From contig NZ_OY284436.1 in assembly GCF_958304185.1 (NCBI RefSeq), positions 17,501 through 81,500 on the forward strand: DNA of 64,000 nucleotides. Reading direction: 5' to 3'. The DNA comes from an uncultured Erythrobacter sp. Its GTDB lineage: Bacteria; Pseudomonadota; Alphaproteobacteria; Sphingomonadales; Sphingomonadaceae. The notes below the pieces were generated by a model. That model saw nothing but the letters and a program-made list of their open reading frames with translations. It ran no database searches and was not told the DNA's origin. Of the stretch, positions 43,802 to 52,777 are shown one piece after another (position 1 is the stretch's first letter; each line of letters begins with the position of its first letter). Made by a program: the position numbers and the translations under genes.

Positions 43802-45079
43802 TCAATTGGGCGTGATGACCTCAAGCCCGCCCATGTAGGGCAGCAAGGCCTCCGGCACCGTCACGCTCCCATCGGCGTTCTGATAATTCTCGATCACCGC
43901 CACCAGCGTGCGCCCGACGGCGAGGCCGGAGCCGTTGAGGGTGTGGACGAACTCGGTCCGTTTCTCGCCCGCGACGCGGTAGCGGGTGTTCATGCGGCGG
44001 GCCTGGAAGTCGCCGGTGTTGGAACACGAACTGATCTCGCGGAAGGCGCCCTGTCCGGGGAGCCATACTTCGAGGTCGTAGGTCTTGCGCGCGCCGAAGC
44101 CCATGTCGCCGGTGCACAGCAGCAGCTTGCGATAGGGCAGGTTTAGGCGTTCGAGGATGGTCTCGGCGGCGCGGACCATGCGCTGATGTTCGGCCTCGGA
44201 GTCCTCCGGGCGCACAATGCTGACCAGCTCGCACTTTTCGAACTGGTGCTGGCGGATGAACCCGCGCGTATCGCGCCCCGCCGCGCCCGCTTCGGAGCGG
44301 AAACATAGGGTGAGCGCGGTGAGGCGCATGGGGAGGGCGGCCTCGTCGAGCAATTCGCCCATGACGCTGGCGGTCAGGCTGACTTCGCTGGTGGGGATGA
44401 GCCAGCGGCCATTGGTGGTGTTGAAACTATCCTCGGCAAACTTCGGCAGCTTGTCGGTGCCATACATCGCTTCGTCGCCAACCAGCACCGGCGGGTTGCA
44501 TTCGGTAAAGCCGTGCTCGCCGGACTGCACATCCAGCATGAACTGGCCGAGCGCGCGGTGCAGGCGCGCCATTCCGCTGCGCAGGAAGGTGAAGCGCGCG
44601 CCCGAAAGCCGCGTGCCGGTTTCGAAATCCATGCCGAGCGCAGGGGCAATGTCGGCGTGTTCGCGCGGGGTGAAGGCGAACGCGCGAGCATCGCCCCAGC
44701 ACGAGACTTCGACATTATCTTCTTCGCCCGCGCCATGAGGCACATCTGCGCCGGGGAGGTTGGGGATGATCTCCAGCGCCTCTTTCAGCTTCGTCGCCAA
44801 TTCGTCGGCGCGGGCTTCCAAGGCGGGCATCTGATCCTTGAGCGCCGCAACCTCGGCCTTGATGGCCTCGGCGGCGTCCTTGTCCCCCTTCGCCATCGCC
44901 GCTCCAATCAGCTTCGACGCCTCGTTGCGGCGCGATTGCGCGACTTGCACTGACGTGGTCGCCGCGCGGCGCTCTTCGTCGAGCGCAATCAGGTGCGCGG
45001 CCAGCGGGGCCAGCCCGCGCCGGGCGAGGCCTGCGTCAAAAGCTTCGGGATTGTCTCGGATAGAGCGAATATCGTGCAT
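43802..45079 (-). CDS. serS: Seryl-tRNA synthetase
   Basis: This 425-residue class II aminoacyl-tRNA synthetase has an N-terminal coiled-coil arm (about 25-105) that contacts tRNA-Ser. Class II motif 2 reads [29 protein letters not shown] (quoted in part: [17 protein letters not shown]). Motif 3 ends [17 protein letters not shown]. The family pattern of a zinc-free bacterial SerRS is met and the length is normal. Confidence 0.97.
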   Translation of the reverse strand: MHDIRSIRDNPEAFDAGLARRGLAPLAAHLIALDEERRAATTSVQVAQSRRNEASKLIGAAMAKGDKDAAEAIKAEVAALKDQMPALEARADELATKLKEALEIIPNLPGADVPHGAGEEDNVEVSCWGDARAFAFTPREHADIAPALGMDFETGTRLSGARFTFLRSGMARLHRALGQFMLDVQSGEHGFTECNPPVLVGDEAMYGTDKLPKFAEDSFNTTNGRWLIPTSEVSLTASVMGELLDEAALPMRLTALTLCFRSEAGAAGRDTRGFIRQHQFEKCELVSIVRPEDSEAEHQRMVRAAETILERLNLPYRKLLLCTGDMGFGARKTYDLEVWLPGQGAFREISSCSNTGDFQARRMNTRYRVAGEKRTEFVHTLNGSGLAVGRTLVAVIENYQNADGSVTVPEALLPYMGGLEVITPN

Positions 45080-45178
45080 GGGCCGCGCTATGCCCGCTCA
45101 CGCTGGGCAAGAAAAGCCGCAATCGGCATGGAACATCCCGGTGTGTCGGAGGGTTGATTGCGCAGGAGGTATCGCAAA

Positions 45179-45418
45179 ATGATCCGTAAATTGATTGGCG
45201 CCGCGATCGGCGCGCGTGTTGCAAAGCAGCATCCAGCCGTGGGCGGGGCAACTGGCGTCGTGCTGGCGACCGCCGTTCCCTTCATCATCTCGCGCGTCAG
45301 CCTGCCCGCGATGGTGGCGCTGGGTGTCGGCGGCTATGTCGCCAAGCGCTTCATGGACAAGAATACGGCGGAGCAGGCCACCAAGCCCACCCCGCCGCCT
45401 GCTCCCGTCCAGCAGTAA
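45179..45418 (+). CDS. Small hypothetical protein with hydrophobic core
   Basis: This predicted 79-residue protein starts MIRKLIGAAIGARVAKQ. A strong AGGAGGT ribosome site lies eight bases before the ATG, which fixes the start. A Gly/Val-rich segment of about 45 residues could cross the membrane twice, followed by a Pro-rich tail. No family is recognised. It diverges from serS. Confidence 0.72.
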   Translation: MIRKLIGAAIGARVAKQHPAVGGATGVVLATAVPFIISRVSLPAMVALGVGGYVAKRFMDKNTAEQATKPTPPPAPVQQ

Positions 45419-45434
45419 CCCTGTTATGGAGACA

Positions 45435-45468
45435 GGGGCGGCGGTGGCAATTCAGAGGCCGCCGCCCC
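45435..45468. terminator. GC-rich hairpin between converging genes
   Basis: GGGGCGGCGG and CCGCCGCCCC form a perfect 10-bp stem with a 14-base loop, between the ends of the small hypothetical gene and the TonB receptor. On the plus strand it is followed by TTGGGG, not a T run. Confidence 0.65.
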
Positions 45469-45483
45469 TTGGGGAAAGAGCCT

Positions 45484-47814
45484 TTAGAAGTTGACCTGCG
45501 CCGTGACAAACACGCGGCGCGGATCGCCGTAGAAGCCGGTCAGCGTGCCTTCGCGGCCGAGCGTGGGCACGAACGGCGCACCGCCAACCCCGCCAGCGAC
45601 GAAGTTGTAACCGGCGACGATATACTCCTTGTCGAACAGGTTCTTGCCGTGGACCCCGATTGAATAGAGCCCGCTGTCCGAGGTGTAGATGATGCTCGCA
45701 TCGACGAGCACGAAACCGTCCTGATCGAGGAACGGGTTGGGCACTTCAAACTGGCTCGCGTCCGACCGGAGTGAGGCGAGGCCGATGAAATCCATCATCC
45801 CGCCTGCCAGCGGCACACCCATGTTGAAGCCCATGTGTGCGGTGATGTCAGGCGTGTTCTGGAACACGCGCTGATCCGCCACGTCGCGGCCGAAGGCGTC
45901 GATGAAGGTGTTGAACTTGGCATCGAGCACGCCGAGCGACCAGTTGACGCTGAAGCGGCTGCCTTCGCCCGCGAAGTCTTCTCCGACCAGCGCGTTGCCT
46001 TCAAACTCGATCCCGTTGACGTCGGCGCTTGCCGCGTTCGAGGTGATGCCGATGAAGCTTTCGTTCACCCCATCATTATTGCCATCGAAGCCGACCGAGC
46101 CGGGGATCTGGACATCCTTGTACTGCGCCAGGAAGCCCGCGAGGCTGATGTTCAGGCGGTTGTCGAGCAGCGAGGCCTTCCAGCCCAGTTCGAAGCTGTC
46201 GACCGTCTCGGGATCGAAGGCGAGGAAATCGAACACCTCGTCCGCGGTGCAGGCTCCGCCGCGTGCGTTGCGGCAGGCCGTGGTCTGGCCACGCGGATCG
46301 AAGCCGCCGCCCTTGAAGCCCTGCGAGTAGGTGAAATAGAGGTTGTGATCAGAATTCGGCTGCCAGCTGATCGACGCGCGCGGGTTGAAGTCCTTGAAGG
46401 TCGCGCTGCCGTTGAAGTTGCTGGTGACCGCAAAGGCCGCGCCGGTGCCGCCGAACAGGTTCGAGAACCCGCCAAGGAAGCTGGTGCGCAGCACGGTGCT
46501 GGTGCGCTTGTCATTGGTGTAACGCCCACCAACCGAAACGCTGATGGTGTCCGAAAGGTCATAGGTGAAGTCACCGAAGACCGACCAGGTCTTGGTGTTC
46601 ACATCGCCGAGCGTCTGCGCGGTCAACCCGTTGAGGGTGGTGAACAGCGCTACGTCGAAAGCGGTGAAGGCGTTGGCATCAAGGTAGTAGACCCCCAGCA
46701 CACCTGACAGATTGTCGCTTTCATAGAGCAGCTGGAATTCCTGGCTCAGCTGATCATTGGTGTAGATCGCCGGCACGTCGAGATCGACGGCAGCAAGGCT
46801 GTCGAAATCGATCGGGGTGGTCGACTTGTCCTCGCGGTAGCCGGTGATCGACTTGAAGGTCAGCGTGTCGCTGAGTTCGATCGCGACATTCAGCGCGCCG
46901 CCATAGGCTTCGACTTCCTGATCGACGATGTTGAGCCCGGCGCGGGTGTCGAACACGTTGTCCAGCACGGGCTGTCTGCTGAGCAGGCTGGGGATGAAGC
47001 GGTGGCCCTGACGCGCTTCGGAGCTGTCCTTCACGTAATCGCCCGACAGGCGGACGAACACCGGCCCATTGTCGAATTCAATCGTGCCGCGTGCGGCCCA
47101 GACGTCCTTGTTGTAGTTCTCGGTCCCGAGCGTCAGGTTGTCGCCAAAGCCGCCGCGCGAAAGCCGCGCGCCGCTGGCGCCGATCTTGAGGTTGCTGGTG
47201 ATCGGGGTCGAAGCGGTGACGATCAGATCGGCCTGATCATAGGAACCATAGGTGCCGCGGATCTTCACGCTGGTTTCGTCGGGCAGTTCCGCCGTCACAT
47301 ACTTGATCGCGCCGCCGATGGTGTTTCGGCCATAAAGCGTGCCCTGCGGCCCGCGCAGCACTTCGATACGCTCGACATCATAGATATCGAGCACGGCGGC
47401 CTGCGGGCGGTTGAGGTAAACGTCATCGACATAAAGCCCGACGCCCGCTTCGAACCCGGCGACCGGATCCTGCTGGCCGACGCCGCGGATGAAGGCGGTG
47501 AGCGTGGTGTTGGTGCCGCGGCTCACTTCGAGCGTGATGTTGGGCACCTGCTGCGCAATCTGCGTGAGATCCTGCACGCCCTGCTTGACCAGATCATCGC
47601 CCGACAGCGCGGTGACGGACAACGGCACGTCGATCAGGCGTTCTTCGCGGCGACGGGCCGTGACGTAGATCGTGTTGTCTTCTTCGGCGCTAGCGGCTTC
47701 GGCTTCGGCGGCAATTTCCGCAGCGCTGTCCTGCGCGGCGAGCGGCGCGGCGAAAGTGGCAAGTCCGGCAGTCCCGGCGAGCAGCAGCGCACGCGTGTAA
47801 AGCTTAATGGTCAT
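45484..47814 (-). CDS. TonB-dependent outer-membrane receptor
   Basis: This 776-residue receptor has a signal peptide ending near LAAQ (residue 28). The plug domain is preceded by IYVTARRREERLIDVPLSVTAL and contains FIRGVGQQDP and VEVLRGPQGTLYGRNTIGGAI-type sequence (here RIEVLRGPQGTLYGRN). The barrel ends in VNF. Its plug style (DVPLSVTAL with GLYVDDVY) is the sphingomonad type often used for plant or organic compounds rather than siderophores. It is divergent from a TetR regulator with 122 bases between, which suggests substrate-responsive control. The substrate is unknown. Confidence 0.92.
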   Translation of the reverse strand: MTIKLYTRALLLAGTAGLATFAAPLAAQDSAAEIAAEAEAASAEEDNTIYVTARRREERLIDVPLSVTALSGDDLVKQGVQDLTQIAQQVPNITLEVSRGTNTTLTAFIRGVGQQDPVAGFEAGVGLYVDDVYLNRPQAAVLDIYDVERIEVLRGPQGTLYGRNTIGGAIKYVTAELPDETSVKIRGTYGSYDQADLIVTASTPITSNLKIGASGARLSRGGFGDNLTLGTENYNKDVWAARGTIEFDNGPVFVRLSGDYVKDSSEARQGHRFIPSLLSRQPVLDNVFDTRAGLNIVDQEVEAYGGALNVAIELSDTLTFKSITGYREDKSTTPIDFDSLAAVDLDVPAIYTNDQLSQEFQLLYESDNLSGVLGVYYLDANAFTAFDVALFTTLNGLTAQTLGDVNTKTWSVFGDFTYDLSDTISVSVGGRYTNDKRTSTVLRTSFLGGFSNLFGGTGAAFAVTSNFNGSATFKDFNPRASISWQPNSDHNLYFTYSQGFKGGGFDPRGQTTACRNARGGACTADEVFDFLAFDPETVDSFELGWKASLLDNRLNISLAGFLAQYKDVQIPGSVGFDGNNDGVNESFIGITSNAASADVNGIEFEGNALVGEDFAGEGSRFSVNWSLGVLDAKFNTFIDAFGRDVADQRVFQNTPDITAHMGFNMGVPLAGGMMDFIGLASLRSDASQFEVPNPFLDQDGFVLVDASIIYTSDSGLYSIGVHGKNLFDKEYIVAGYNFVAGGVGGAPFVPTLGREGTLTGFYGDPRRVFVTAQVNF

Positions 47815-47856
47815 GGGGTTTTTCCTCTCCTGGCCCTCTTGTGACTACAACCAATA

Positions 47857-47879
47857 TTGAAAGTTGAACCACCTTTCAA
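47857..47879. promoter_or_regulatory. Palindromic operator candidate for the TetR regulator
   Basis: TTGAAAG and CTTTCAA form a perfect 7-base inverted repeat with a 9-base spacer in the divergent region between the TonB receptor and the tetR-like gene. Its position and symmetry fit a TetR-family operator. A second small repeat, GACT-TGTGCACG-AGTC, lies about ten bases further on. Confidence 0.5.
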
Positions 47880-47936
47880 GTTTAGACTTGTGCACGAGTC
47901 TTGTGCCGCCTACCGAAAGCGTGGAGGGAGTAGCTG

Positions 47937-48590
47937 ATGAGCAACACTCAGAGCAGCGCGACCAAAGTCGCATCAGGGGTGGCTGATGCCGCATGCGGTG
48001 ACGCCAAGACGCCGCGCACCGAGCGCGGGCGGCGGACCTTGCGCAAGCTGCTGGATGCGGCGGCGGAGGAGTTTGGCGAGAAGGGCTTCCACGAAGCCTC
48101 GGTCAGCTCGATCACGCGGCGGGCGGGTGTGGCGCTGGGGAGCTTTTACACCTACTTCGACAGCAAGGACGCCTTGTTCCGCGCGCTGGTTGCAGACATG
48201 AGCGAGCAGGTCAAAAGCAGCGCACGCTCGGCGATCAGCGAGGGCATGGGCGCGCTCGAGATTGAACGGGCGGGGCTGCTTGCCTTTCTGAACTTCGCGG
48301 CCGAGCACAAGGAAGTTTACCGGATCATCGACGAGGCCGAATTCGTCGATCCGGCCAGCTACCGCGAACATTACGAAACGATCGCCGCGCGCTTTGTCGA
48401 ACGCCTACAGGCAGGGGCAGCACGGGGCGAATTCCGCGAAGGGTTGGGCGAGATTGAGGCCTGGGCGATGATGGGGATGAACGTCTTTGCGGGCCTGCGC
48501 TTTGCCGTGTGGGGCCTCGCCGATAAGTCGCCTGAGGAGGTCGCGGCGGGCGTCAACCGGCTGCTCGCTGAAGGGCTGTTGAGGCGGTAA
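47937..48590 (+). CDS. TetR/AcrR-family transcriptional regulator
   Basis: This 217-residue protein has a TetR DNA-binding domain at about 28-85. It contains RRTLRKLLDAAAEEFGEKGF, the recognition helices SVSSITRRAGVALGSFYTYF and SKDALFRALV. The C-terminal ligand domain is all-helical. GGAGGGAG lies ahead of the ATG. It presumably represses the divergent TonB receptor gene until a ligand binds; the ligand is unknown. Confidence 0.92.
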   Translation: MSNTQSSATKVASGVADAACGDAKTPRTERGRRTLRKLLDAAAEEFGEKGFHEASVSSITRRAGVALGSFYTYFDSKDALFRALVADMSEQVKSSARSAISEGMGALEIERAGLLAFLNFAAEHKEVYRIIDEAEFVDPASYREHYETIAARFVERLQAGAARGEFREGLGEIEAWAMMGMNVFAGLRFAVWGLADKSPEEVAAGVNRLLAEGLLRR

Positions 48591-48636
48591 AGCCGGGCGA
48601 TCCGGTGGCGGCAGAGTCTTGCATATATTTTGCAAA

Positions 48637-48675
48637 CGATTCTTAATCGCATTCCGTATTGACTCTCATTCGCAA
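48637..48675. promoter_or_regulatory. Tandem Fur-like palindromes upstream of the heme-type receptor
   Basis: Two adjacent elements lie 50-90 bases upstream of the receptor start. CGATT-CTT-AATCG is at 48637-48649. TTGACTCTCATTCGCAA is at 48659-48675; its reverse complement, TTGCGAATGAGAGTCAA, resembles the element before the siderophore receptor at 16.7 kb. Fur control is inferred from this and from the iron-linked genes downstream. Confidence 0.5.
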
Positions 48676-48726
48676 TAAGAACATCAGGCTGGGGTTCGTT
48701 CATTCCCCCAGCAGGATGCCCTTCGC

Positions 48727-50979
48727 GTGTACTTCATCAACAAACTTGCCCTCTCCGCCGCCCCTCTCACCCTACTCGCCGTCCCCGCTACTGCCGAGGA
48801 TCTCGCATCCGAAGCCGACGCTGAAGCGCAGCAGCAGACCGGGCGGATCACGGTCACCGCGACCCGCACGCCGGTGTTGCAGGAGGAGGCGCCCGCCACC
48901 GTCACGATCATCACTGATCAGGAAATCGCCGACCAGCTTGCGACTGACATCAAGGACTTGATCCGGTTCGAACCCGGCGTCTCCGTCCGTCGCGCGCCCG
49001 CTCGCTTCGGTGCGGCGATTGGGGCGACGGGCCGCGCGCGCAACGAGGGCTTTACCGTGCGCGGGATCGGCGGCAACCGGGTGCTGGTTCAGGTCGATGG
49101 CATCCGCGCGCCGCAGGGCTTCAGCTTCGGCCCACAGGATGCCGGACGCGGCGGATCTGCCGATGTCAGTCTCGTCAAACAAGTCGAAATCCTGCGCGGC
49201 CCGGCCTCTGCGCTTTACGGTTCAGACGGGCTGGCGGGCGCGATCAGCTTTGTCACCTCTGACCCGGTCGATATCATCGCAGGCGCCAGCATCGGCGGCT
49301 TCGTCACCTCGCAATACTCCAGCGACGACAATGAATTCGCCCAGACCGCAACGCTGGCCGGGCAGGCCGGCAACTGGTCGGCGATGGTGGCCTATACCCG
49401 CCGCGATTTCAGTGAACTCGACAATCAGGGCACGACCGAGGGCACAGGCCCCGCCCGCACCGCACCCAACCCGCAGGACGGGCGCAGTGATGCGGTGCTC
49501 GCCAAGCTGGTGTGGGACAACGGCCCGCATCGCATCCGCCTGACGGGCGAATATCTGGACAGTGCGGTGGAGACGCAGGTGCTGACAGGCACCGGCCCGG
49601 CTTTCACCTTTGGCCCCAATCCCGTGTGGACCGTAGATGCCCTTAACGCCCGCGACACGACTGAGCGGCTGCGCGCCTCGCTCGACTGGACCTATGATGG
49701 TTCGCCCGAGGACGCGATCGAATATGCCTTCCTCTCGGCCTATTGGCAGGACACCGAAGACCGCCAATTCGCGCTTGAGGAACGCACCACCCTCACTGCC
49801 ACGCCGGCGCCCGATCGTGAGCGGCTGAACACCTTCGAGAACCGCGTCTACGGTGCGGCGGGCGAAGTGCGCTCAGGCTTCGACCTCGGCGGCATGGCGC
49901 ACCGCATTGCGATCGGCGGCGATATCAGCTGGACCCGGCAGGAAGGGCTGCGCAGCGGCACCGTGCCGGGCCGGGGTGAGACGTTCCCGACCCGCGCCTT
50001 CCCGGCGACCGATTTCACGCTGGGCGGTCTGTTCGTCGCCGACGAGATTGACCTGCTGGACGGGGCGCTGACGCTGTTCCCGGCGCTGCGGTTCGACTTC
50101 TATGATCTGAACCCGACCGACGATCCGCTGCTGCCGACCTTCACCGCCTCGGGCCAGAGCGACAGCCGCCTCTCCCCCAAGCTGGGCGTCACCGTAAAGC
50201 TCGCGCCAGAGGTGATCCTGTTCGGCAATTACGCGCAAGGCTTCCTCGCGCCGACACCAAGCCAGGTGAACAACTTCTTCGAGTTCATCGCGGGCGGTTA
50301 CACCTCGATCCCCAACCCCGATCTGCGGCCCGAGACCAGCGAAAGCTGGGAGGTCGGCGCGCGTTATGTGGGCGAGGTGTTCTCGCTCCAGCTGACCGCC
50401 TTCAAGGGTGATTACGACAACTTCATCAGCCAGCAGGTGGTGAGCGGCAGCTTCACCCCACAGGATCCGGCGATTTACCAATTCGTCAATTTCGACGCGG
50501 TGGAAATCGAAGGGCTGGAAGCGCGCGGCGAGGTGAAGCTGGACAGCGGCTGGAACGCGCGGATCGCGCTGGCCTATGCCAATGGCGATGTGATTGCGCC
50601 GGGTGGCAGCCGCACACCGCTCGACACGATTGAACCGTTCAACATGGTTGCAGGGGTAGGCTATCGCGCGCCTTCGGGCAGGTTCGGCGGGGAGCTGATC
50701 CTGACGCATAACGCCCGCAAGGGCGCCAACGAGCTGGAGCGCGCGGCCAGTGGTGACGATCTTCTCGTGCGGCCCGATGCGTCCACCATCCTCGATCTCA
50801 CCGCCTTCTACGCCGTGACCGAGCGGCTGAAGCTGCGCGCTGGCCTCTTCAACCTGACCGACGAGACTTACACCCTGTGGTCCGATGTGCGCGGCCTCAG
50901 CGTCGCGGACGCCCGCATTGCTGATGCCTTCACCCGGCCGGGCCGCAACCTTAGCCTTTCGGCCAGCTACCGCTTCTGA
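48727..50979 (+). CDS. TonB-dependent receptor of the heme/hemoglobin-receptor type
   Basis: This 750-residue receptor starts at GTG with AGGA ten bases before. The signal peptide ends near VPATA. The plug has ITVTATRTP (TonB box region), NRVLVQVDGIRAPQG and VEILRGPASALYGSDGLAGAI. In the barrel it has NPDLRPETSESWEVG, and GFLAPTPSQVNNFF where heme receptors have the FRAP box, here reading FLAP. The barrel ends SYRF. Family placement with HmuR/PhuR-like receptors is my reading. It is the first gene of a unit with a DUF6607 protein and PiuC, and Fur-like sites precede it. Confidence 0.9.
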   Translation: MYFINKLALSAAPLTLLAVPATAEDLASEADAEAQQQTGRITVTATRTPVLQEEAPATVTIITDQEIADQLATDIKDLIRFEPGVSVRRAPARFGAAIGATGRARNEGFTVRGIGGNRVLVQVDGIRAPQGFSFGPQDAGRGGSADVSLVKQVEILRGPASALYGSDGLAGAISFVTSDPVDIIAGASIGGFVTSQYSSDDNEFAQTATLAGQAGNWSAMVAYTRRDFSELDNQGTTEGTGPARTAPNPQDGRSDAVLAKLVWDNGPHRIRLTGEYLDSAVETQVLTGTGPAFTFGPNPVWTVDALNARDTTERLRASLDWTYDGSPEDAIEYAFLSAYWQDTEDRQFALEERTTLTATPAPDRERLNTFENRVYGAAGEVRSGFDLGGMAHRIAIGGDISWTRQEGLRSGTVPGRGETFPTRAFPATDFTLGGLFVADEIDLLDGALTLFPALRFDFYDLNPTDDPLLPTFTASGQSDSRLSPKLGVTVKLAPEVILFGNYAQGFLAPTPSQVNNFFEFIAGGYTSIPNPDLRPETSESWEVGARYVGEVFSLQLTAFKGDYDNFISQQVVSGSFTPQDPAIYQFVNFDAVEIEGLEARGEVKLDSGWNARIALAYANGDVIAPGGSRTPLDTIEPFNMVAGVGYRAPSGRFGGELILTHNARKGANELERAASGDDLLVRPDASTILDLTAFYAVTERLKLRAGLFNLTDETYTLWSDVRGLSVADARIADAFTRPGRNLSLSASYRF

Positions 50980-50997
50980 ACCTGAATGGAGGACCCT

Positions 50998-51999
50998 ATG
51001 AACCGACTGACCAAAACCTTGTTCGCATCCGGGCTCGCCGCGCTCGCGCTGGCTGCTGTCCCCGCCCCGGCGCTCGCCGATGGCCCGATTGTCCAGACCG
51101 CCGAGGCCGCCAAAGCCGCCTTCGAGGAAGATCGCCAGACCATCCTTGCGATGGCAGGGGACTTCAAAGTTACCTTCGACATGCAGGAATCGACCCCGTG
51201 GTTGGAGGGCTACACGCCGCTGGAGCGCAAGATTTCCGGCGGCTACGAAAGCGTCCGCGTGATTGAGGACACGGGCACCCGCATCGTGCTCCAGCACCTG
51301 TTGGTGACGGGGGACGACGCCAATCCCTATGTCGTCAAGCATTGGCGGCAGGACTGGGAATATCAGCCCGCAAAAATCCTCGCCTTCACCGGCGGTGACA
51401 CCTGGGAGCTGACCCCCGTGCCGGAAAAGATGCGCGCCGGGCGCTGGTCGCAGACGGTCTATCAGGTCGATGACAGTCCGCGCTATGCCGGGTGGGGCGA
51501 GTGGGAGACGACGCAGGGCATCCGCCGCTGGCGTTCCAACTGGACGGCTCGCCCGCTCGCCCGGCGCGATGCGATCCGCAATCCGGTCTACGACCATTAC
51601 ATGGGCATCAACCGCCACCAGCTGACCCCGACCGGGTGGATCCACTGGCAGGACAACACCAAGATGGTGACGCCCAAGGACGGCGGCGAGGCCGTGCCGG
51701 TGGTGCAGGAATATGTCCTCAACACCTATGAGCGCTTCAATGGCTACAACGTCGCCGCTGCCGAGACCTATTGGGCCAATACCAAGGGATATTGGGAGGC
51801 CGTGAGGGAGAAGTGGGATGCGGTGGCCGAGGCCAATGGCGGCATTCGCATCGCACAGGAAGCCAGTGCTGGCACCACGATCGCCAATGAACTGATGCTG
51901 CTCGCCGACGCGATCAAGGATGGCAAGCAGACCCCTGAAGCCGCGAGCGCCAAGGCGCTGGCGCTGATCGAGGAAGGCACGTCCCGTAAGGGCGGCTAA
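50998..51999 (+). CDS. DUF6607-family exported protein
   Basis: This 333-residue protein has a signal peptide (about 1-28, ending PAPALA). The mature part contains VTFDMQESTPWLEGYTPLERKISGGYE and WRQDWEYQPAKILAFTGGDTWEL (quoted in part). Multiple conserved Trp and Tyr residues suggest a beta-rich periplasmic or outer-membrane-associated fold. The family is defined but has no known function. The ATG at MNRLTK is chosen because GGAGG lies five bases before it. The gene lies 18 bases after the TonB receptor, so a role in using the imported iron compound is likely. Confidence 0.82.
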   Translation: MNRLTKTLFASGLAALALAAVPAPALADGPIVQTAEAAKAAFEEDRQTILAMAGDFKVTFDMQESTPWLEGYTPLERKISGGYESVRVIEDTGTRIVLQHLLVTGDDANPYVVKHWRQDWEYQPAKILAFTGGDTWELTPVPEKMRAGRWSQTVYQVDDSPRYAGWGEWETTQGIRRWRSNWTARPLARRDAIRNPVYDHYMGINRHQLTPTGWIHWQDNTKMVTPKDGGEAVPVVQEYVLNTYERFNGYNVAAAETYWANTKGYWEAVREKWDAVAEANGGIRIAQEASAGTTIANELMLLADAIKDGKQTPEAASAKALALIEEGTSRKGG

Positions 52000-52024
52000 G
52001 CATCCCCAAATCCTCGGTGCCCCT

Positions 52025-52059
52025 GCCAGCGGGAAGCTGTGTCCTCGCTTCCCGCTGGC
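52025..52059 (+). terminator. Rho-independent-type terminator after the DUF6607 gene
   Basis: GCCAGCGGGAAGC and GCTTCCCGCTGGC form a perfect 13-bp stem with a nine-base loop, followed by CTTCTT. It lies 25 bases after the DUF6607 stop and 40 bases before piuC, so it could give partial termination within the unit. Confidence 0.75.
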
Positions 52060-52099
52060 CTTCTTGCTGGGTGACGGCCCAAGCGTTAGAGGGTGACCC

Positions 52100-52777
52100 A
52101 TGATCCTTGTCATCAACGCGCTCGAAGATGCCGACCACCGCGCCGCCATTGCCGAGCGGATCGCGATGCTGGAATGGCGCGACGGGCGCGAGACCGCTGG
52201 ATCCGTGGCGCGGCAGGTGAAGCGTAATGAGCAGGCGGCGATGAACTCGCCAGCAGGCCGCGCCTTGCAGGACGAGCTGTCCCAAGTGGTTTCGGACAAT
52301 GTGGTCGTGAAAGCCGCCGCGCAGCCGCGCCGGTTCTCGCCAGTGATCATCAGCCGCACCGGTGTGGGCGGCAAGTATGGCGCCCATGTCGACAATGCGT
52401 TGATGGGCCGCGGCGCGCAGCGGCTGCGCACCGATCTTTCCTTCACGCTGTTCCTGACTCCGCCCAGCGAATACGAGGGCGGCGAGCTGGTGATCCACAC
52501 TGCGGGCATGACGCAGGAATTGAAGGGCGAGGCGGGCAATCTGGTGCTCTACCCCTCGGGCAGCATCCACGAGGTCAAGCCGGTGACGAAGGGCACGCGG
52601 ATCGTTTGCATCGGCTGGATCGAAAGCACGGTCGCCGATCCGGCGCAGCGCGAGATGCTGTTCGATCTTGAAAACCTGCGCACCGCGCTCCGCCAGCAAT
52701 TGCCCGCCCAGTCGGCTGAGCTGCTGACGCTGGACAAGACCATCGCCAACCTACTGCGGATGTGGGCGCGGTCCTGA
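52100..52777 (+). CDS. piuC: PiuC/YbiX-type Fe(II)/2-oxoglutarate-dependent hydroxylase (PKHD type)
   Basis: This 225-residue double-stranded beta-helix enzyme has the Fe(II) facial triad: His96 and Asp98 in YGAHVDNALM, and His157 in GSIHEVKPV. The 2-oxoglutarate Arg167 is in KGTRIV. The motif YEGGELVI is also conserved. PiuC proteins accompany iron-siderophore receptors, and their substrate is not established. Position directly behind a TonB receptor and DUF6607 gene fits that pattern. It overlaps the converging membrane-protein gene by 27 bases. Confidence 0.93.
   Translation: MILVINALEDADHRAAIAERIAMLEWRDGRETAGSVARQVKRNEQAAMNSPAGRALQDELSQVVSDNVVVKAAAQPRRFSPVIISRTGVGGKYGAHVDNALMGRGAQRLRTDLSFTLFLTPPSEYEGGELVIHTAGMTQELKGEAGNLVLYPSGSIHEVKPVTKGTRIVCIGWIESTVADPAQREMLFDLENLRTALRQQLPAQSAELLTLDKTIANLLRMWARS

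Noticed and set aside
49873-52539. Minus-strand open frame of 888 codons across the receptor, DUF6607 and piuC genes
   Set aside because: It spans three well-supported plus-strand genes and shows only low-complexity Arg/Ala sequence.
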